From Candidatus Gastranaerophilales bacterium (GTDB taxonomy: Bacteria > Cyanobacteriota > Vampirovibrionia > Gastranaerophilales > Gastranaerophilaceae), in the NCBI GenBank assembly GCA_944327225.1, contig CALVGZ010000009.1, positions 1-64,000 on the forward strand: a stretch of DNA of 64,000 bases, read 5' to 3'. The position numbers and the translations under genes are program-made. A model generated the notes under the pieces. The model did not search any database and was not told the DNA's origin. It worked only from the letters and a program-made list of their open reading frames with translations. This document shows, piece after piece, positions 43,515 to 52,079 of this stretch; the first letter of the stretch is position 1, and each line of letters opens with the position of its first letter.

Positions 43515-45851
43515 ATGACTCAAGGCCTTTTTCAATTTAACAGTTCTATTATAAATGAAATTTTAAATTTTGTCATATCTACTTTTGACTTACTCTACTT
43601 GGGCGGTCCCAAAGGATCAGCAAAAAGTGAAACAATCGGAAAATTAATTCCTAAACTTAGTGAAGATAATCTTGTATTTCAGCATTTTTGTTTTGAAAAT
43701 ACTGTAATTGATGATTTTTTATTAAATTTTTATGATGCTCTCAGAAGCTTTTCTATGGCTCAAAAAATTTCTTTAAAAAAATTTACAGAAGGAGATTTTA
43801 AAGAAAAAGTAAGTCATTATTTTAAAACAATTAATGCAAATTGCGTTGTTATAGTTGAGAATTTTGAAAAAATTGAAAAAAATATAGAAATAATTGATTT
43901 TTTATCTCATCTTGCTGGATATGAAAATGTCAAAATAATAATTGTTTCAAGAAATTCCGGGGCAAATCTTTTTAGATTTAAAAAAATTAAAGTAAAAACC
44001 ATTGAAATTGAGCAGATTGATAAAAAAGAATTTCAATCAAAACTTTCCGTATTATCTGAGGTTTTGGATGAAGAAACAAAAGAAAGATTTTATGAAATTA
44101 CTGACGGGCTTGAGTTGTATTTAAAAATGGCCGTTAAATATTCAAGCATAACGGGAATAACCGTAAAAGATTTAATTAATGAATTTGAAAGAAAAAATAT
44201 GAGTCTGAGAATTGGTTTTGAAGAATTTATGGTTTTAAAGTTTGTTTCTCTGACTCCAAGTGTTTATCAAGGTCTGTTTAAAATTTTATGTACTTTGTCT
44301 CATCCCGTAAGTTTGGATTTTTTGAATTTTTATAAGTTGGGGGATGTTTCTCATATCGATTATTTATCAAAGAATTTTTTAGTAAATTTTTTTAAAAATG
44401 AAATATATGTAAAAGATTATTTTAAACAATATATAGTTAAAACTTTTTCAATACAAGAAAAAATTACATACTATAAAAAGTTAATCGAAATTTATGAAAA
44501 AGAACTTACAAAAAGTCCAAAAGATAGATTAATCAGGCTTTCAAGGGAATCTATAAGAAAAGAAATAGAACTTTTTAATTCTTTAATGCCCGCCATAAAT
44601 TCAACGGATAAATCACAAAAAACATTTTCATATTTAGGAATAGCGGCATCTAATTGGCATGATGAGAAATTGCATCAAAAAACAAAATTACAGGAAAAAT
44701 TGGAAAAAATAAAAGAAAGAAAAAAAGTTTTATCAAAAGAAGAAAACGAACTTTTAATCAAGAAAAGGTTGGAAGATTCGGGACAAAAATCTTTAACTGA
44801 TGAAAATAAAGAAAAAAACAGATTATTTATAGTGAGTTTAATAAACAGTTCCAGAGAATTTTCTAAAGAATACAGATATAATGATGCCTTATCCGAACTT
44901 AAAAGAGCTTATGATGTTGATTTTGAAGGTGAATTTAGAATAGAAATACTGTCTTTAATTGCAAAAAATCATGAATATTTAAATGAGTATAAAATTGCTG
45001 AAGAATATTATGAAACCGCTTTAGATATTGCACTTAAAACGGGTGATTCAAGAAAATGTGAGCTTGAATTTTTTATTGCAAATTGTCTGAAAAATCTATA
45101 TAAAATTGATGATGCAAAAGAAAGATTTAAGTCTATTGCAAATAATGAGAATAATTCAAAAAGTTATAGGGTCCGTTCTTATATTGAAATAGCACAAATT
45201 GATGAAGCCGACTCCAAGATGGAAAGTGCTATTAAGAATTACGAAAAAGCATTGTCATTTGCTTTGGGCAAGGATAAGGAGTTAACGGCAAAAATTTATT
45301 ATAAATTGGGTGTTTTATATGATGAAAATCAAGATTTTGAAAATGCTATTAAATATTATAGAAAAAATTATGCAATCAGTTCTGAAAAAAATGAAAACAA
45401 GTATTATTCAGCCTCTTTAACAAATCTTGCTTTGATATATATGGACTTGGAAGATTACAAGGAAGCAATAGATTATTTGAAGTTGGCTTTACTTTATGAT
45501 AGTGAAATGAGTGATTATGAAAATATGTATTTTTCACAAAAAGAACTTGCAAAATTGTATGCCGGAATTGATGAAGTATCTGCAATAGGTTATTTTAAAC
45601 AGGCTCTTTCCTCTGCCCAAAAATTAAATGATGATTTCAAAATTGCTCTTGTTTATTTTGAAGCAGGTGAGTTTTATTATGATAAGGGAAATGACGAAAA
45701 AGCATTGGTTAATTTTTTATGTTCTAAGTCTGCTTTGAAAAATAATACTAATGATGAAAATATTTTAAGAATAAATCAAAGAATTAAAGACATAAAAATG
45801 CGTCTTGATAAGATTAGTTTTAATTCAATTATGGAAAAATATGATAAATAA
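43515..45851 (+). CDS. STAND-like ATPase with TPR domain
   Basis: 778 residues from the ATG at 43515; TTG at 43500 is an alternative. The N-terminal ATPase-like domain (about 5-280) has a P-loop variant, GGPKGSAKS, with Ala where Gly usually precedes Lys. It also has a Walker-B-like VVIVENFE and a winged-helix-like end. A charged linker (about 360-425) precedes at least seven TPR-like repeats (about 440-770). The plan is that of STAND proteins such as MalT, but no DNA-binding or effector domain is present. It is divergent from the GH13 operon and overlaps rsmG. Confidence 0.7.
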   Translation: MTQGLFQFNSSIINEILNFVISTFDLLYLGGPKGSAKSETIGKLIPKLSEDNLVFQHFCFENTVIDDFLLNFYDALRSFSMAQKISLKKFTEGDFKEKVSHYFKTINANCVVIVENFEKIEKNIEIIDFLSHLAGYENVKIIIVSRNSGANLFRFKKIKVKTIEIEQIDKKEFQSKLSVLSEVLDEETKERFYEITDGLELYLKMAVKYSSITGITVKDLINEFERKNMSLRIGFEEFMVLKFVSLTPSVYQGLFKILCTLSHPVSLDFLNFYKLGDVSHIDYLSKNFLVNFFKNEIYVKDYFKQYIVKTFSIQEKITYYKKLIEIYEKELTKSPKDRLIRLSRESIRKEIELFNSLMPAINSTDKSQKTFSYLGIAASNWHDEKLHQKTKLQEKLEKIKERKKVLSKEENELLIKKRLEDSGQKSLTDENKEKNRLFIVSLINSSREFSKEYRYNDALSELKRAYDVDFEGEFRIEILSLIAKNHEYLNEYKIAEEYYETALDIALKTGDSRKCELEFFIANCLKNLYKIDDAKERFKSIANNENNSKSYRVRSYIEIAQIDEADSKMESAIKNYEKALSFALGKDKELTAKIYYKLGVLYDENQDFENAIKYYRKNYAISSEKNENKYYSASLTNLALIYMDLEDYKEAIDYLKLALLYDSEMSDYENMYFSQKELAKLYAGIDEVSAIGYFKQALSSAQKLNDDFKIALVYFEAGEFYYDKGNDEKALVNFLCSKSALKNNTNDENILRINQRIKDIKMRLDKISFNSIMEKYDK

Positions 45852-46482
45852 AGAAAAAACGGACATCATAAAAAAAGAATTTGATTTTGAATTAAATGAC
45901 GAGATAATTGAAAAATTTGAATTATGGTATAAAGCTTTTGCTCAATATAATGTACATACAAATTTAATGGGTTCAAATGATGTAAAAGTGATTTTTGAAA
46001 AGCATGTTTTTGATTCTCTTGCAGTTTTAAAATGGAGTGGTTTTAGGAATATAAAAAAAATACTAGATGTAGGTACAGGTGGTGGTTTTCCGAGTGTTAT
46101 TTTTGCAATTTGTTTTCCTCAAAAGAAAATAATTGCGAATGATTCAAGAATAAAAAAAATAAATTTTATAAAGGAAATTAAGGAAATTTTAAAGTTAGAT
46201 AATCTTGAAATTTTGTATTCAAGAATTGAAGATTCGCCTTGTTTGAATGTGGATTTGGTTGTTTCCCGTGCTGTTGGTAAAATTATAGATGTTTTCGAGC
46301 TTTCAAAAATGCACTTGAATAAAGAAGGAAGATTTTTAATTTATAAATCAAGAACAATAAATGATGAAATAAATAATTTTAAAAAGAAATATAAGAGTGC
46401 AAAATTCCAAGTTATTCCTTATAAATTACCTTTGAAAGAAAATTTTGAAAGAAATCTTGTTATTTTAGAAAGTTTATATTAA
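45841..46482 (+). CDS. rsmG: 16S rRNA (guanine527-N7)-methyltransferase
   Basis: 213 residues. The SAM-binding motif is ILDVGTGGGFPSVIFA, followed by ANDSRIKKINFIKEI and VVSRAVGKI, as in RsmG/GidB. It methylates N7 of G527 in 16S rRNA using SAM. The ATG at 45841 overlaps the end of the STAND-like gene by 11 bases; an earlier ATG at 45805 would add 12 unlikely residues. The end overlaps convergent engB by nine bases. Confidence 0.93.
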   Translation: MINKEKTDIIKKEFDFELNDEIIEKFELWYKAFAQYNVHTNLMGSNDVKVIFEKHVFDSLAVLKWSGFRNIKKILDVGTGGGFPSVIFAICFPQKKIIANDSRIKKINFIKEIKEILKLDNLEILYSRIEDSPCLNVDLVVSRAVGKIIDVFELSKMHLNKEGRFLIYKSRTINDEINNFKKKYKSAKFQVIPYKLPLKENFERNLVILESLY

Positions 46483-47052
46483 ATTTGAAATTTCATTCAG
46501 AATTCCGTCGATGTATTGTTTGTTTTTACTGCTAAACGGAACGACGTTATTTTGAAATTCTTTTTTAATTATTAAAATTTTTTTTGTAATTTCATTTCTT
46601 GAGATGTAATCACATTTGGTTAAAATATTAAAACAGGGAATATTGTTATGTTTTAACCATTCCTGCATTTGAATATCGTTTTTTTGAATATCGTGCCTTG
46701 CGTCGATAAATTGAATCGTTGAAATAATATTTTTTCTTTTTAAAAGATATTCTTCGAGGTTTTTTTGCCAAGAATCCTGTTCTTTTTTGGAAACTTTAGC
46801 AAAGCCATATCCGGGAAGGTCAGCTAGAATAAAAGGTTTAAAATCAGTTTGTATTTCAAAAAGATTAATAAGGCGAGTTTTGCCGGGGGTGTTTGATGTT
46901 TTTGCAAGCTTAGATTGGTTAACTAAGGTATTAATAAAGCTTGATTTTCCAACATTGGAGCGTCCTAAAAGAGCAAATTCAGGCATGTTTAATTCCGGAC
47001 AAAGTTTTAAATTTGGGGAACTTATTATGAATTTTGCATTTTTTATTTTCAT
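46474..47052 (-). CDS. engB: ribosome-biogenesis GTPase YsxC/EngB
   Basis: 192 residues with all G motifs: GRSNVGKSS (G1), NTPGKTR (G2), DLPGYGFA (G3) and TKCD (G4), plus PFSSK near the end as G5. The protein assists assembly of the large ribosomal subunit. It lies five bases after the 47057 gene in the same direction. Confidence 0.95.
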   Translation of the reverse strand: MKIKNAKFIISSPNLKLCPELNMPEFALLGRSNVGKSSFINTLVNQSKLAKTSNTPGKTRLINLFEIQTDFKPFILADLPGYGFAKVSKKEQDSWQKNLEEYLLKRKNIISTIQFIDARHDIQKNDIQMQEWLKHNNIPCFNILTKCDYISRNEITKKILIIKKEFQNNVVPFSSKNKQYIDGILNEISNLI

Positions 47053-47056
47053 GAAA

Positions 47057-47326
47057 TTAAACCGCAGTTTTTGTTTGTTCTTCTTTTTTTACTTGTTTTT
47101 TAAGCATTTGTCTTTTATATATTACGCTGCTTAAAAGATTATAAGCACCTTCGCTATTGATAACATTTATGTGAACTGTGTCATCCGTCAATTCGACATT
47201 AATGGATTTGCTCGACACAAAATCAGATTTAAAGCCTGTTATTTGAATTATTCTGTTCTTTAGAATTGATAAGGGTAAGGCAATAAATTCTTCAAAAGAA
47301 TCCATGATTTTGTTCTTGCTTTTCAT
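47057..47326 (-). CDS. small hypothetical protein upstream of engB
   Basis: 89 residues, not recognised. Beta-rich middle (KSINVELTDDTVHINVIN), then a helix and a Lys/Gln-rich tail. No ribosome-binding site; TATAAT lies seven bases before the ATG at 47326, suggesting a leaderless mRNA. A second ATG at 47305 is possible. Co-transcribed with engB. Confidence 0.6.
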   Translation of the reverse strand: MKSKNKIMDSFEEFIALPLSILKNRIIQITGFKSDFVSSKSINVELTDDTVHINVINSEGAYNLLSSVIYKRQMLKKQVKKEEQTKTAV

Positions 47327-47333
47327 TAAAATA

Positions 47334-47339
47334 ATTATA
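47334..47339 (-). promoter_or_regulatory. -10 element of a probable leaderless transcript
   Basis: Minus-strand TATAAT seven bases before the ATG of the small gene upstream of engB. The -35 is poor (TACAAA at 17 bases). Confidence 0.45.
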
Positions 47340-47360
47340 ACAAATACTTAATTTTTTTTG

Positions 47361-47366
47361 TATAAT
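47361..47366 (+). promoter_or_regulatory. -10 element for speE-aroA
   Basis: Perfect TATAAT; no clear -35. Transcription would begin near 47373, giving a leader of about 28 bases containing AAGGAAA before the speE ATG. Confidence 0.5.
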
Positions 47367-47401
47367 TATGAAACATGTTTAAGTTAAATAAAGGAAAAGA
47401 A

Positions 47402-48253
47402 ATGGCTGAGAAATTATATCATGAAATCACTCCTGAAGGCTTTGGAATTGCAATAGAAAATGATGAAGATTTATTTTCGGATAAGTCTCCTTATCAGACT
47501 GTTGATGTTTTTCATTCAAGAGCTTTTGGTAATGTTTTGACTTTAGACGGGCTTATGATGGTAACAGAACGTGATGAATTTTTCTATCATGAAATGATAG
47601 TTCATATTCCTATGTTAACTCATAAAAATCCTGAAAATATTTTAGTAATTGGCGGAGGAGATGGCGGTACTGTTCGTGAGTTGTTAAAGTATAATTCCGT
47701 TAAACATATTGATATGGTTGAAATAGATGGCATGGTTATAGAAGCTTCCAAGAAATTTTTTCCGACAGTTGCTTGTGGTTTAAATGATGAAAGAGTTTCG
47801 GTTCTTGTTCAGGATGCTGTTGATTTTATTAAAGACAAGGAAAATGTATATGATGTTGTGTTGATTGATTCAACTGATCCGATTGGCCCCGGGGAAGGTT
47901 TATTTAATGAAGGATTTTATAATAATGTAAAACGTGCATTAAAAAAAGGCGGAATTGTTGTCCCTCAAACTGAAGGACCTTTTGCACAAAGTGAAAATAT
48001 GAGAAAAACATATAAACTTTTAAGAAAGGTTTTTAAAAATGTTGCACCATATTGCGGGCCTATGCCGACATATCCCGGCGGATATTGGTCGTGGGGTTTT
48101 TGCAGTGATGAAGTTGAAATTCCTTTAGATTCATCAAGAATTGATAAAGTTCGTGCAAATGAAATTGCAAAAACTTGTAAAATTTATAATATAGCTCTTC
48201 ATGGTGCTGTATTTTGTGTTCCTAATTTTGTTTTAGAACTTGCAAAAGGCTAG
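47402..48253 (+). CDS. speE: spermidine synthase (polyamine aminopropyltransferase)
   Basis: 283 residues. Transfers aminopropyl from decarboxylated SAM to putrescine. Motifs: GGGDGGTVRELLKY (cofactor), MVEIDGMVIE, the active-site DSTDPIGPGEGLF and PTYPGGYWSWGF. The ATG at 47402 follows AAGGAAA and matches the family start; an ATG at 47375 lies at the probable transcription start. aroA begins one base after the stop. No S-adenosylmethionine decarboxylase gene is near. Confidence 0.95.
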   Translation: MAEKLYHEITPEGFGIAIENDEDLFSDKSPYQTVDVFHSRAFGNVLTLDGLMMVTERDEFFYHEMIVHIPMLTHKNPENILVIGGGDGGTVRELLKYNSVKHIDMVEIDGMVIEASKKFFPTVACGLNDERVSVLVQDAVDFIKDKENVYDVVLIDSTDPIGPGEGLFNEGFYNNVKRALKKGGIVVPQTEGPFAQSENMRKTYKLLRKVFKNVAPYCGPMPTYPGGYWSWGFCSDEVEIPLDSSRIDKVRANEIAKTCKIYNIALHGAVFCVPNFVLELAKG

Positions 48254-48254
48254 A

Positions 48255-49571
48255 ATGGATAAAAGTTTAAAAACAGAAAGTTTTAGAGGTTTTTTATCGG
48301 GAGAAATCGTTATTCCTCCGGATAAATCAATTTCTCACAGAAGTCTTATAATTGGGGCTGTGGCTTCAAAACAATCCGGAAATAAGATAAATATAAAAAA
48401 TTTATCTTTGGGTGAGGATTGTCTTTCTACTCTTAAAATTCTTGAAAATACAGGAGTTAAGATTAAGAGATTGTCTGATAGAGAACTTGAATTAGATGCA
48501 AAATCAGCATTTAAAAATCCCGATGAAGTTTTGGATTGCGGTAATTCAGGGACTACAGCAAGGCTTCTTTGCGGACTTTTTTCATCTTTAAATGAATTTG
48601 AGTGTGAATTTACGGGTGATGAAAGTTTGAAAAAAAGACCGATGGCAAGAGTAATTAAGCCTTTGAGTATGATGGGGGCAAAAATTTTATCAAATGATAA
48701 TAAGCTACCTTTAAAGATTGAAGGAAAAAAATTGAATGCGATAACTTATTTTTCGCCTATTGCTTCGGCTCAGGTTAAAAGTGCAGTTTTGCTTGCCGGG
48801 TTGAATGCTTTGGGGGTTACAAAAGTCATTGAACCTTATTTATCAAGAAATCATACTGAAATTATGCTTAAATATTTGGGAGCAAAGATTAAAACAGGAA
48901 AAGACGCGGACGGTTTTTGGACAACTGTTGAAGGTAACAGTATGGAGTCAAAAACATTGGAAATAGTTGGAGATATTTCTTCTGCTGCATTTTTTATGGT
49001 GGCTGCCGCTATTGTTCAAAATTCAAAAGTCCTTATTAAAAATGTTGGAATAAATCCCACAAGAACGGGAATTTTGGATGTTTTTAAACAAGCTGAAGTT
49101 CTTTTCTCAATTTTAAATGAACGAACAGTATCAGGCGAAAAAGTTGCCGATATTGAGGTTCGTTATAGTCCGAATATTAAACCTTTTAGAATAAAAGGTG
49201 ATATTATACCCAGATTAATTGATGAAATACCAATATTGACAGTTTTAGCAACGGTCGCAAATGGTGAAAGTATTATTCAAGATGCTTTTGATTTGAGAAA
49301 TAAGGAATCGGACAGAATTAAAGCAATAGTTGAAGGAATGAAGGCTTTTGGAGTGGATATAGCTGAAAAAAAAGATGGTTTTGTTGTCAGCGGTAATGGT
49401 GAAATAAGTTCTAAAGCTATTGTTGAGACACATTTAGATCATAGGCTTGCAATGAGTTATTATGTTATGTCTTTGATTAATAAAAAAGAAACGGTAATAA
49501 AGGGTTTTGATTGTGTAAATACGTCTTTTCCGGAATTTATACGATTGGCTGAAAAATTAAAGCAATTTTAA
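48255..49571 (+). CDS. aroA: 3-phosphoshikimate 1-carboxyvinyltransferase (EPSP synthase)
   Basis: 438 residues. Shikimate pathway: shikimate-3-phosphate + PEP to EPSP. Motifs: PPDKSISHRSLI, NSGTTARLL, MARVIKPL (with the preceding KKRP), AQVKSAVLLAGL, and RNKESDRI near the C-terminus with GDIIPRLIDEIP. The ATG at 48255 has AAAGG five bases before it; an upstream TTG lies in speE. It is co-transcribed with speE and followed 12 bases later by the DUF4145-like gene. Confidence 0.96.
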   Translation: MDKSLKTESFRGFLSGEIVIPPDKSISHRSLIIGAVASKQSGNKINIKNLSLGEDCLSTLKILENTGVKIKRLSDRELELDAKSAFKNPDEVLDCGNSGTTARLLCGLFSSLNEFECEFTGDESLKKRPMARVIKPLSMMGAKILSNDNKLPLKIEGKKLNAITYFSPIASAQVKSAVLLAGLNALGVTKVIEPYLSRNHTEIMLKYLGAKIKTGKDADGFWTTVEGNSMESKTLEIVGDISSAAFFMVAAAIVQNSKVLIKNVGINPTRTGILDVFKQAEVLFSILNERTVSGEKVADIEVRYSPNIKPFRIKGDIIPRLIDEIPILTVLATVANGESIIQDAFDLRNKESDRIKAIVEGMKAFGVDIAEKKDGFVVSGNGEISSKAIVETHLDHRLAMSYYVMSLINKKETVIKGFDCVNTSFPEFIRLAEKLKQF

Positions 49572-49583
49572 AAAGGAAAAATT

Positions 49584-50396
49584 GTGGCGAGTAATTTTGA
49601 TTTTTTAAAAAGTATTGATAAAGAACTTTTTTCTTTAATTATAGATAGTGAAAAATTATTTAGAGATGAATATTATAATCAATGTGCTGTTCAATTAAGG
49701 ATTTTTGCGGAAAAAACGGCAAAAAAAGTACTTGGTGAAACTAAAAAAGAAATGACTTTTGATGATGTTGTGAATTGTTTAAAAGATAAAATTCAAACTC
49801 AAGAGCAGAAAGAATTTGTTGAAGATTTGTTTTTTATAAAACGTACGGGAAATGCAGGAGCTCATGGCGAAGATGTCGCTTCAAGCGTTGTATTGGAAGC
49901 TATAAAGCGTGCTTTTGAAATAGCAATTAGTTATGCTTATTTTAAGAAAAAAGATGATAGAATAAAAAAATTACAGTTCGATAATACTCTTTTAATTACT
50001 GAAAAACCTTTAAAGGATAATAAATTAGTAGATGAATATGTGCGTCTTGCAAATGAACAAAAAGTTGAGCTTTTAAATTTAAAACAGGGTGAATTTAATT
50101 CAAATATTGAAAAAACAATTGACGGAAGAAAAGATGAAAGTTATGTAAATAAAGTAAGTCGTTATAAAAAGGCAAATAAAAAGAAAAAAGAACTTACTCC
50201 TTCTCAAAAAAGGGTAAAGGAAAAGGTTAAAGAAGCAAGAAAAACCATAAAGCAAAAAATCAATAAAACTGTCAAATCATCTAAGAAATCTAAAAAAAGA
50301 AAAAGTCAAAAAAATAAATTACTAAAACACTTAATTTTTATCATTTTTGTAACGATTTCGGTAATTTTCTTAACAAAGATGATGTTTTTTTACTGA
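49584..50396 (+). CDS. DUF4145-like protein with basic linker and C-terminal membrane anchor
   Basis: 270 residues, GTG start with AAAAAGGA. The N-terminal ~120 residues resemble DUF4145 (AVQLRIFAEKTAKKVLG, then FIKRTGNAGAHG). A very Lys-rich stretch (about 190-245) follows, then a single hydrophobic helix at the C-terminus (about 248-266). The topology suggests a tail-anchored cytosolic domain. DUF4145 domains occur in some defence and restriction proteins, but nothing around this gene supports that role. Function unknown. Confidence 0.7.
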   Translation: MASNFDFLKSIDKELFSLIIDSEKLFRDEYYNQCAVQLRIFAEKTAKKVLGETKKEMTFDDVVNCLKDKIQTQEQKEFVEDLFFIKRTGNAGAHGEDVASSVVLEAIKRAFEIAISYAYFKKKDDRIKKLQFDNTLLITEKPLKDNKLVDEYVRLANEQKVELLNLKQGEFNSNIEKTIDGRKDESYVNKVSRYKKANKKKKELTPSQKRVKEKVKEARKTIKQKINKTVKSSKKSKKRKSQKNKLLKHLIFIIFVTISVIFLTKMMFFY

Positions 50397-50448
50397 TTTT
50401 CGCAATTTTTGTCTCAAAAAATACTTTATTAAATTAGATGTTATATTG

Positions 50449-50628
50449 ATGGGTAAAAGTATGGATAAAAGAGTAAAAGACGAGCGAATTAATGAACAAT
50501 TGTCTAAAGAAATTCAGTCTTGTGAAGAATTTTTGTCTTTTGAATTTAACGATTGGCGAATAAAATCTTTGGCAGATAAAATAAAATTGAAAAAATACGG
50601 GCCTAATATAAAAATTTATAATTTATAG
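50449..50628 (+). CDS. small hypothetical protein
   Basis: 59 residues from ATG 50449 (TTG 50446 and ATG 50461 are alternatives). Charged and helical (KRVKDERINEQLSKEIQSCE), not recognised. No clear ribosome-binding site. It lies between the DUF4145-like and HAD genes. Confidence 0.4.
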   Translation: MGKSMDKRVKDERINEQLSKEIQSCEEFLSFEFNDWRIKSLADKIKLKKYGPNIKIYNL

Positions 50629-50649
50629 TTTTTATGTTATTTTATTTTT

Positions 50650-51378
50650 GTGGAAAATAAAGTACTATTTTTAGATTTTGACGGAGTCCTTTTTGACACT
50701 TTAAGAGAAGTTTATCTTGTGAACAGATGTCAATACAGGGGGATTCCGTTTTTTAGTGACGTTGATGAAAAAAATTACAGACTTTACTATAAATATAAAT
50801 TCCTTGTGTATAACATTTGGATGTTTTATTATTTTAATCCGTTAATTTTTGGCGGTACTGAGGAAGGCAATATTATTCCCGCTTTTAAAGAGGCTCTTTT
50901 GAATAGGGATAAGGTTGGTGAGGAAAAATTTTGTGAAGAATTTTTGAAAATCAGGGAAGATTTAATTAAAAATCATTATGATTTTTGGCAAACTTTAGAA
51001 AAGCCTTATGATTTCTTTTTTGAAATTAAGAAATTATATGAAAATAAAAAGATTAATGTGGTTGTTGCCTCTAAAAAAAATAAAATATCAATTATAAAAA
51101 GATTTAAGCACTACGGGTTTGATTTTGATGAAAAAAAAGTATTTGCACGAGAAATATTGAATAATTACCCCTCTAAGGCTGATTTTTTTGCGGAATATAT
51201 GCGGGAAAATAATTATACTGATGCCATTTTTGTGGATGATAATATAAATAATATTATGCCTTGTAAAAAATATAAAAATATTAAAACTATTCTTGCTCTT
51301 TGGGGAAATACTGCTCCCAAAAGTGTTGGATATACTGAAGAAGAAGCAATTTTAGAGATATTAAATTATTTTAGTTAA
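50650..51378 (+). CDS. HAD-superfamily hydrolase
   Basis: 242 residues. HAD motif I is FLDFDGVLFDT at residues 7-17, motif II the Ser in VVASKKNK, motif III the Lys in SKADFF and motif IV IFVDDN. The helical cap lies between I and II. It is probably a small-molecule phosphatase; substrate unknown. The start is GTG with no ribosome-binding site. TATTTT with an upstream TG lies six bases before it, so the mRNA may be leaderless. Confidence 0.85.
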   Translation: MENKVLFLDFDGVLFDTLREVYLVNRCQYRGIPFFSDVDEKNYRLYYKYKFLVYNIWMFYYFNPLIFGGTEEGNIIPAFKEALLNRDKVGEEKFCEEFLKIREDLIKNHYDFWQTLEKPYDFFFEIKKLYENKKINVVVASKKNKISIIKRFKHYGFDFDEKKVFAREILNNYPSKADFFAEYMRENNYTDAIFVDDNINNIMPCKKYKNIKTILALWGNTAPKSVGYTEEEAILEILNYFS

Positions 51379-51425
51379 TTTTTGGCAAAAAAAATAATTT
51401 TTGAGTTTTTTACCTTTAATTGATG

Positions 51426-51454
51426 TTGTTTTTTTGAAGAAAAAATGATATTAT
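51426..51454 (+). promoter_or_regulatory. promoter candidate for the 51482 gene
   Basis: TTGTTT (51426-51431), 17-base spacer, TATTAT (51449-51454), followed by a leader with GAGGG before the ATG at 51482. Confidence 0.4.
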
Positions 51455-51481
51455 CTATCAGACGAAAACGAGGGTAAAAAT

Positions 51482-51820
51482 ATGGTTGATAACAGAGGTA
51501 TATCTCCAATTCCAAGTTTTAATTTTAAGCAGGGCGATGCTTCCGGCATGGCAAATAAGATGTCTGAAGAAAAAATGGGGCAAGGGGGCGAATATTTTGC
51601 TCAGGAGTTGCAAGAGGAAGAATACAAAGAAGAACCGAGAACTTATCAAGACAGGTCCGCTCAATTAAGGGCATCTTTGGATAGTCTTGCTGCCGTTAAT
51701 GCGGGAGCAATGATGATTAAAAAAGTTATTGAAGAAAAAGAAGAAAAAGAACGTAAAAATAAAAAATATAACGAACAAGATGAAAAAAATCATGAAGAAG
51801 AAGCTGTCTTAGAGGATTAA
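51482..51820 (+). CDS. small hydrophilic protein with ISP/FK-type N-terminus
   Basis: 112 residues, not recognised. The N-terminus (GISPIPSFNFKQGDAS) recalls the ISPxL and FKG motifs in the GH13 operon proteins. The rest is Glu/Lys-rich helix with a short Ala-rich part (AAVNAGAMMIKKVIEE). No signal peptide or membrane segment. Ribosome-binding site GAGGGT. Confidence 0.6.
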   Translation: MVDNRGISPIPSFNFKQGDASGMANKMSEEKMGQGGEYFAQELQEEEYKEEPRTYQDRSAQLRASLDSLAAVNAGAMMIKKVIEEKEEKERKNKKYNEQDEKNHEEEAVLED

Positions 51821-51907
51821 GTTTTGTAACAAAAAAAGTTAAGTCTGAAATTAGATAATCTTTATATACTTTATATATATGTAAGCAGTAATTAAAGGAA
51901 AATAAAG

Positions 51908-52078
51908 ATGAAACTACAAATAACCGATAATTTCGATCAAAAACTTGCGGAACTTTATTCTTCTAAAGTTACTGTTAATTTGGAAGCTAAGTCAACACTT
52001 GACCCTAATCAATTTTGGAATTCAATGGAATTAATCGCAGTTAACCATAAAGCTATGATTAATTTTAAAATAAAATAA
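51908..52078 (+). CDS. small hypothetical protein (56 aa)
   Basis: ATG at 51908 preceded by AAAGGAAAA at good spacing; TAA at 52076-52078. The 56 residues begin MKLQITDNFDQKL and end INFKIK. It ends one base before the dnaX stop codon (convergent). Not recognised. The good ribosome-binding site and ordinary codon use support a real gene. Confidence 0.55.
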   Translation: MKLQITDNFDQKLAELYSSKVTVNLEAKSTLDPNQFWNSMELIAVNHKAMINFKIK

Positions 52079-52079
52079 T

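Noticed and set aside
47375-47401. ATG 47375 as speE start
   Set aside because: It coincides with the likely transcription start, and ATG 47402 has a good ribosome-binding site and matches the family.
49584-51378. Defence island around the DUF4145-like gene
   Set aside because: Neighbours are speE, aroA and a HAD hydrolase; no nuclease, methylase or toxin.
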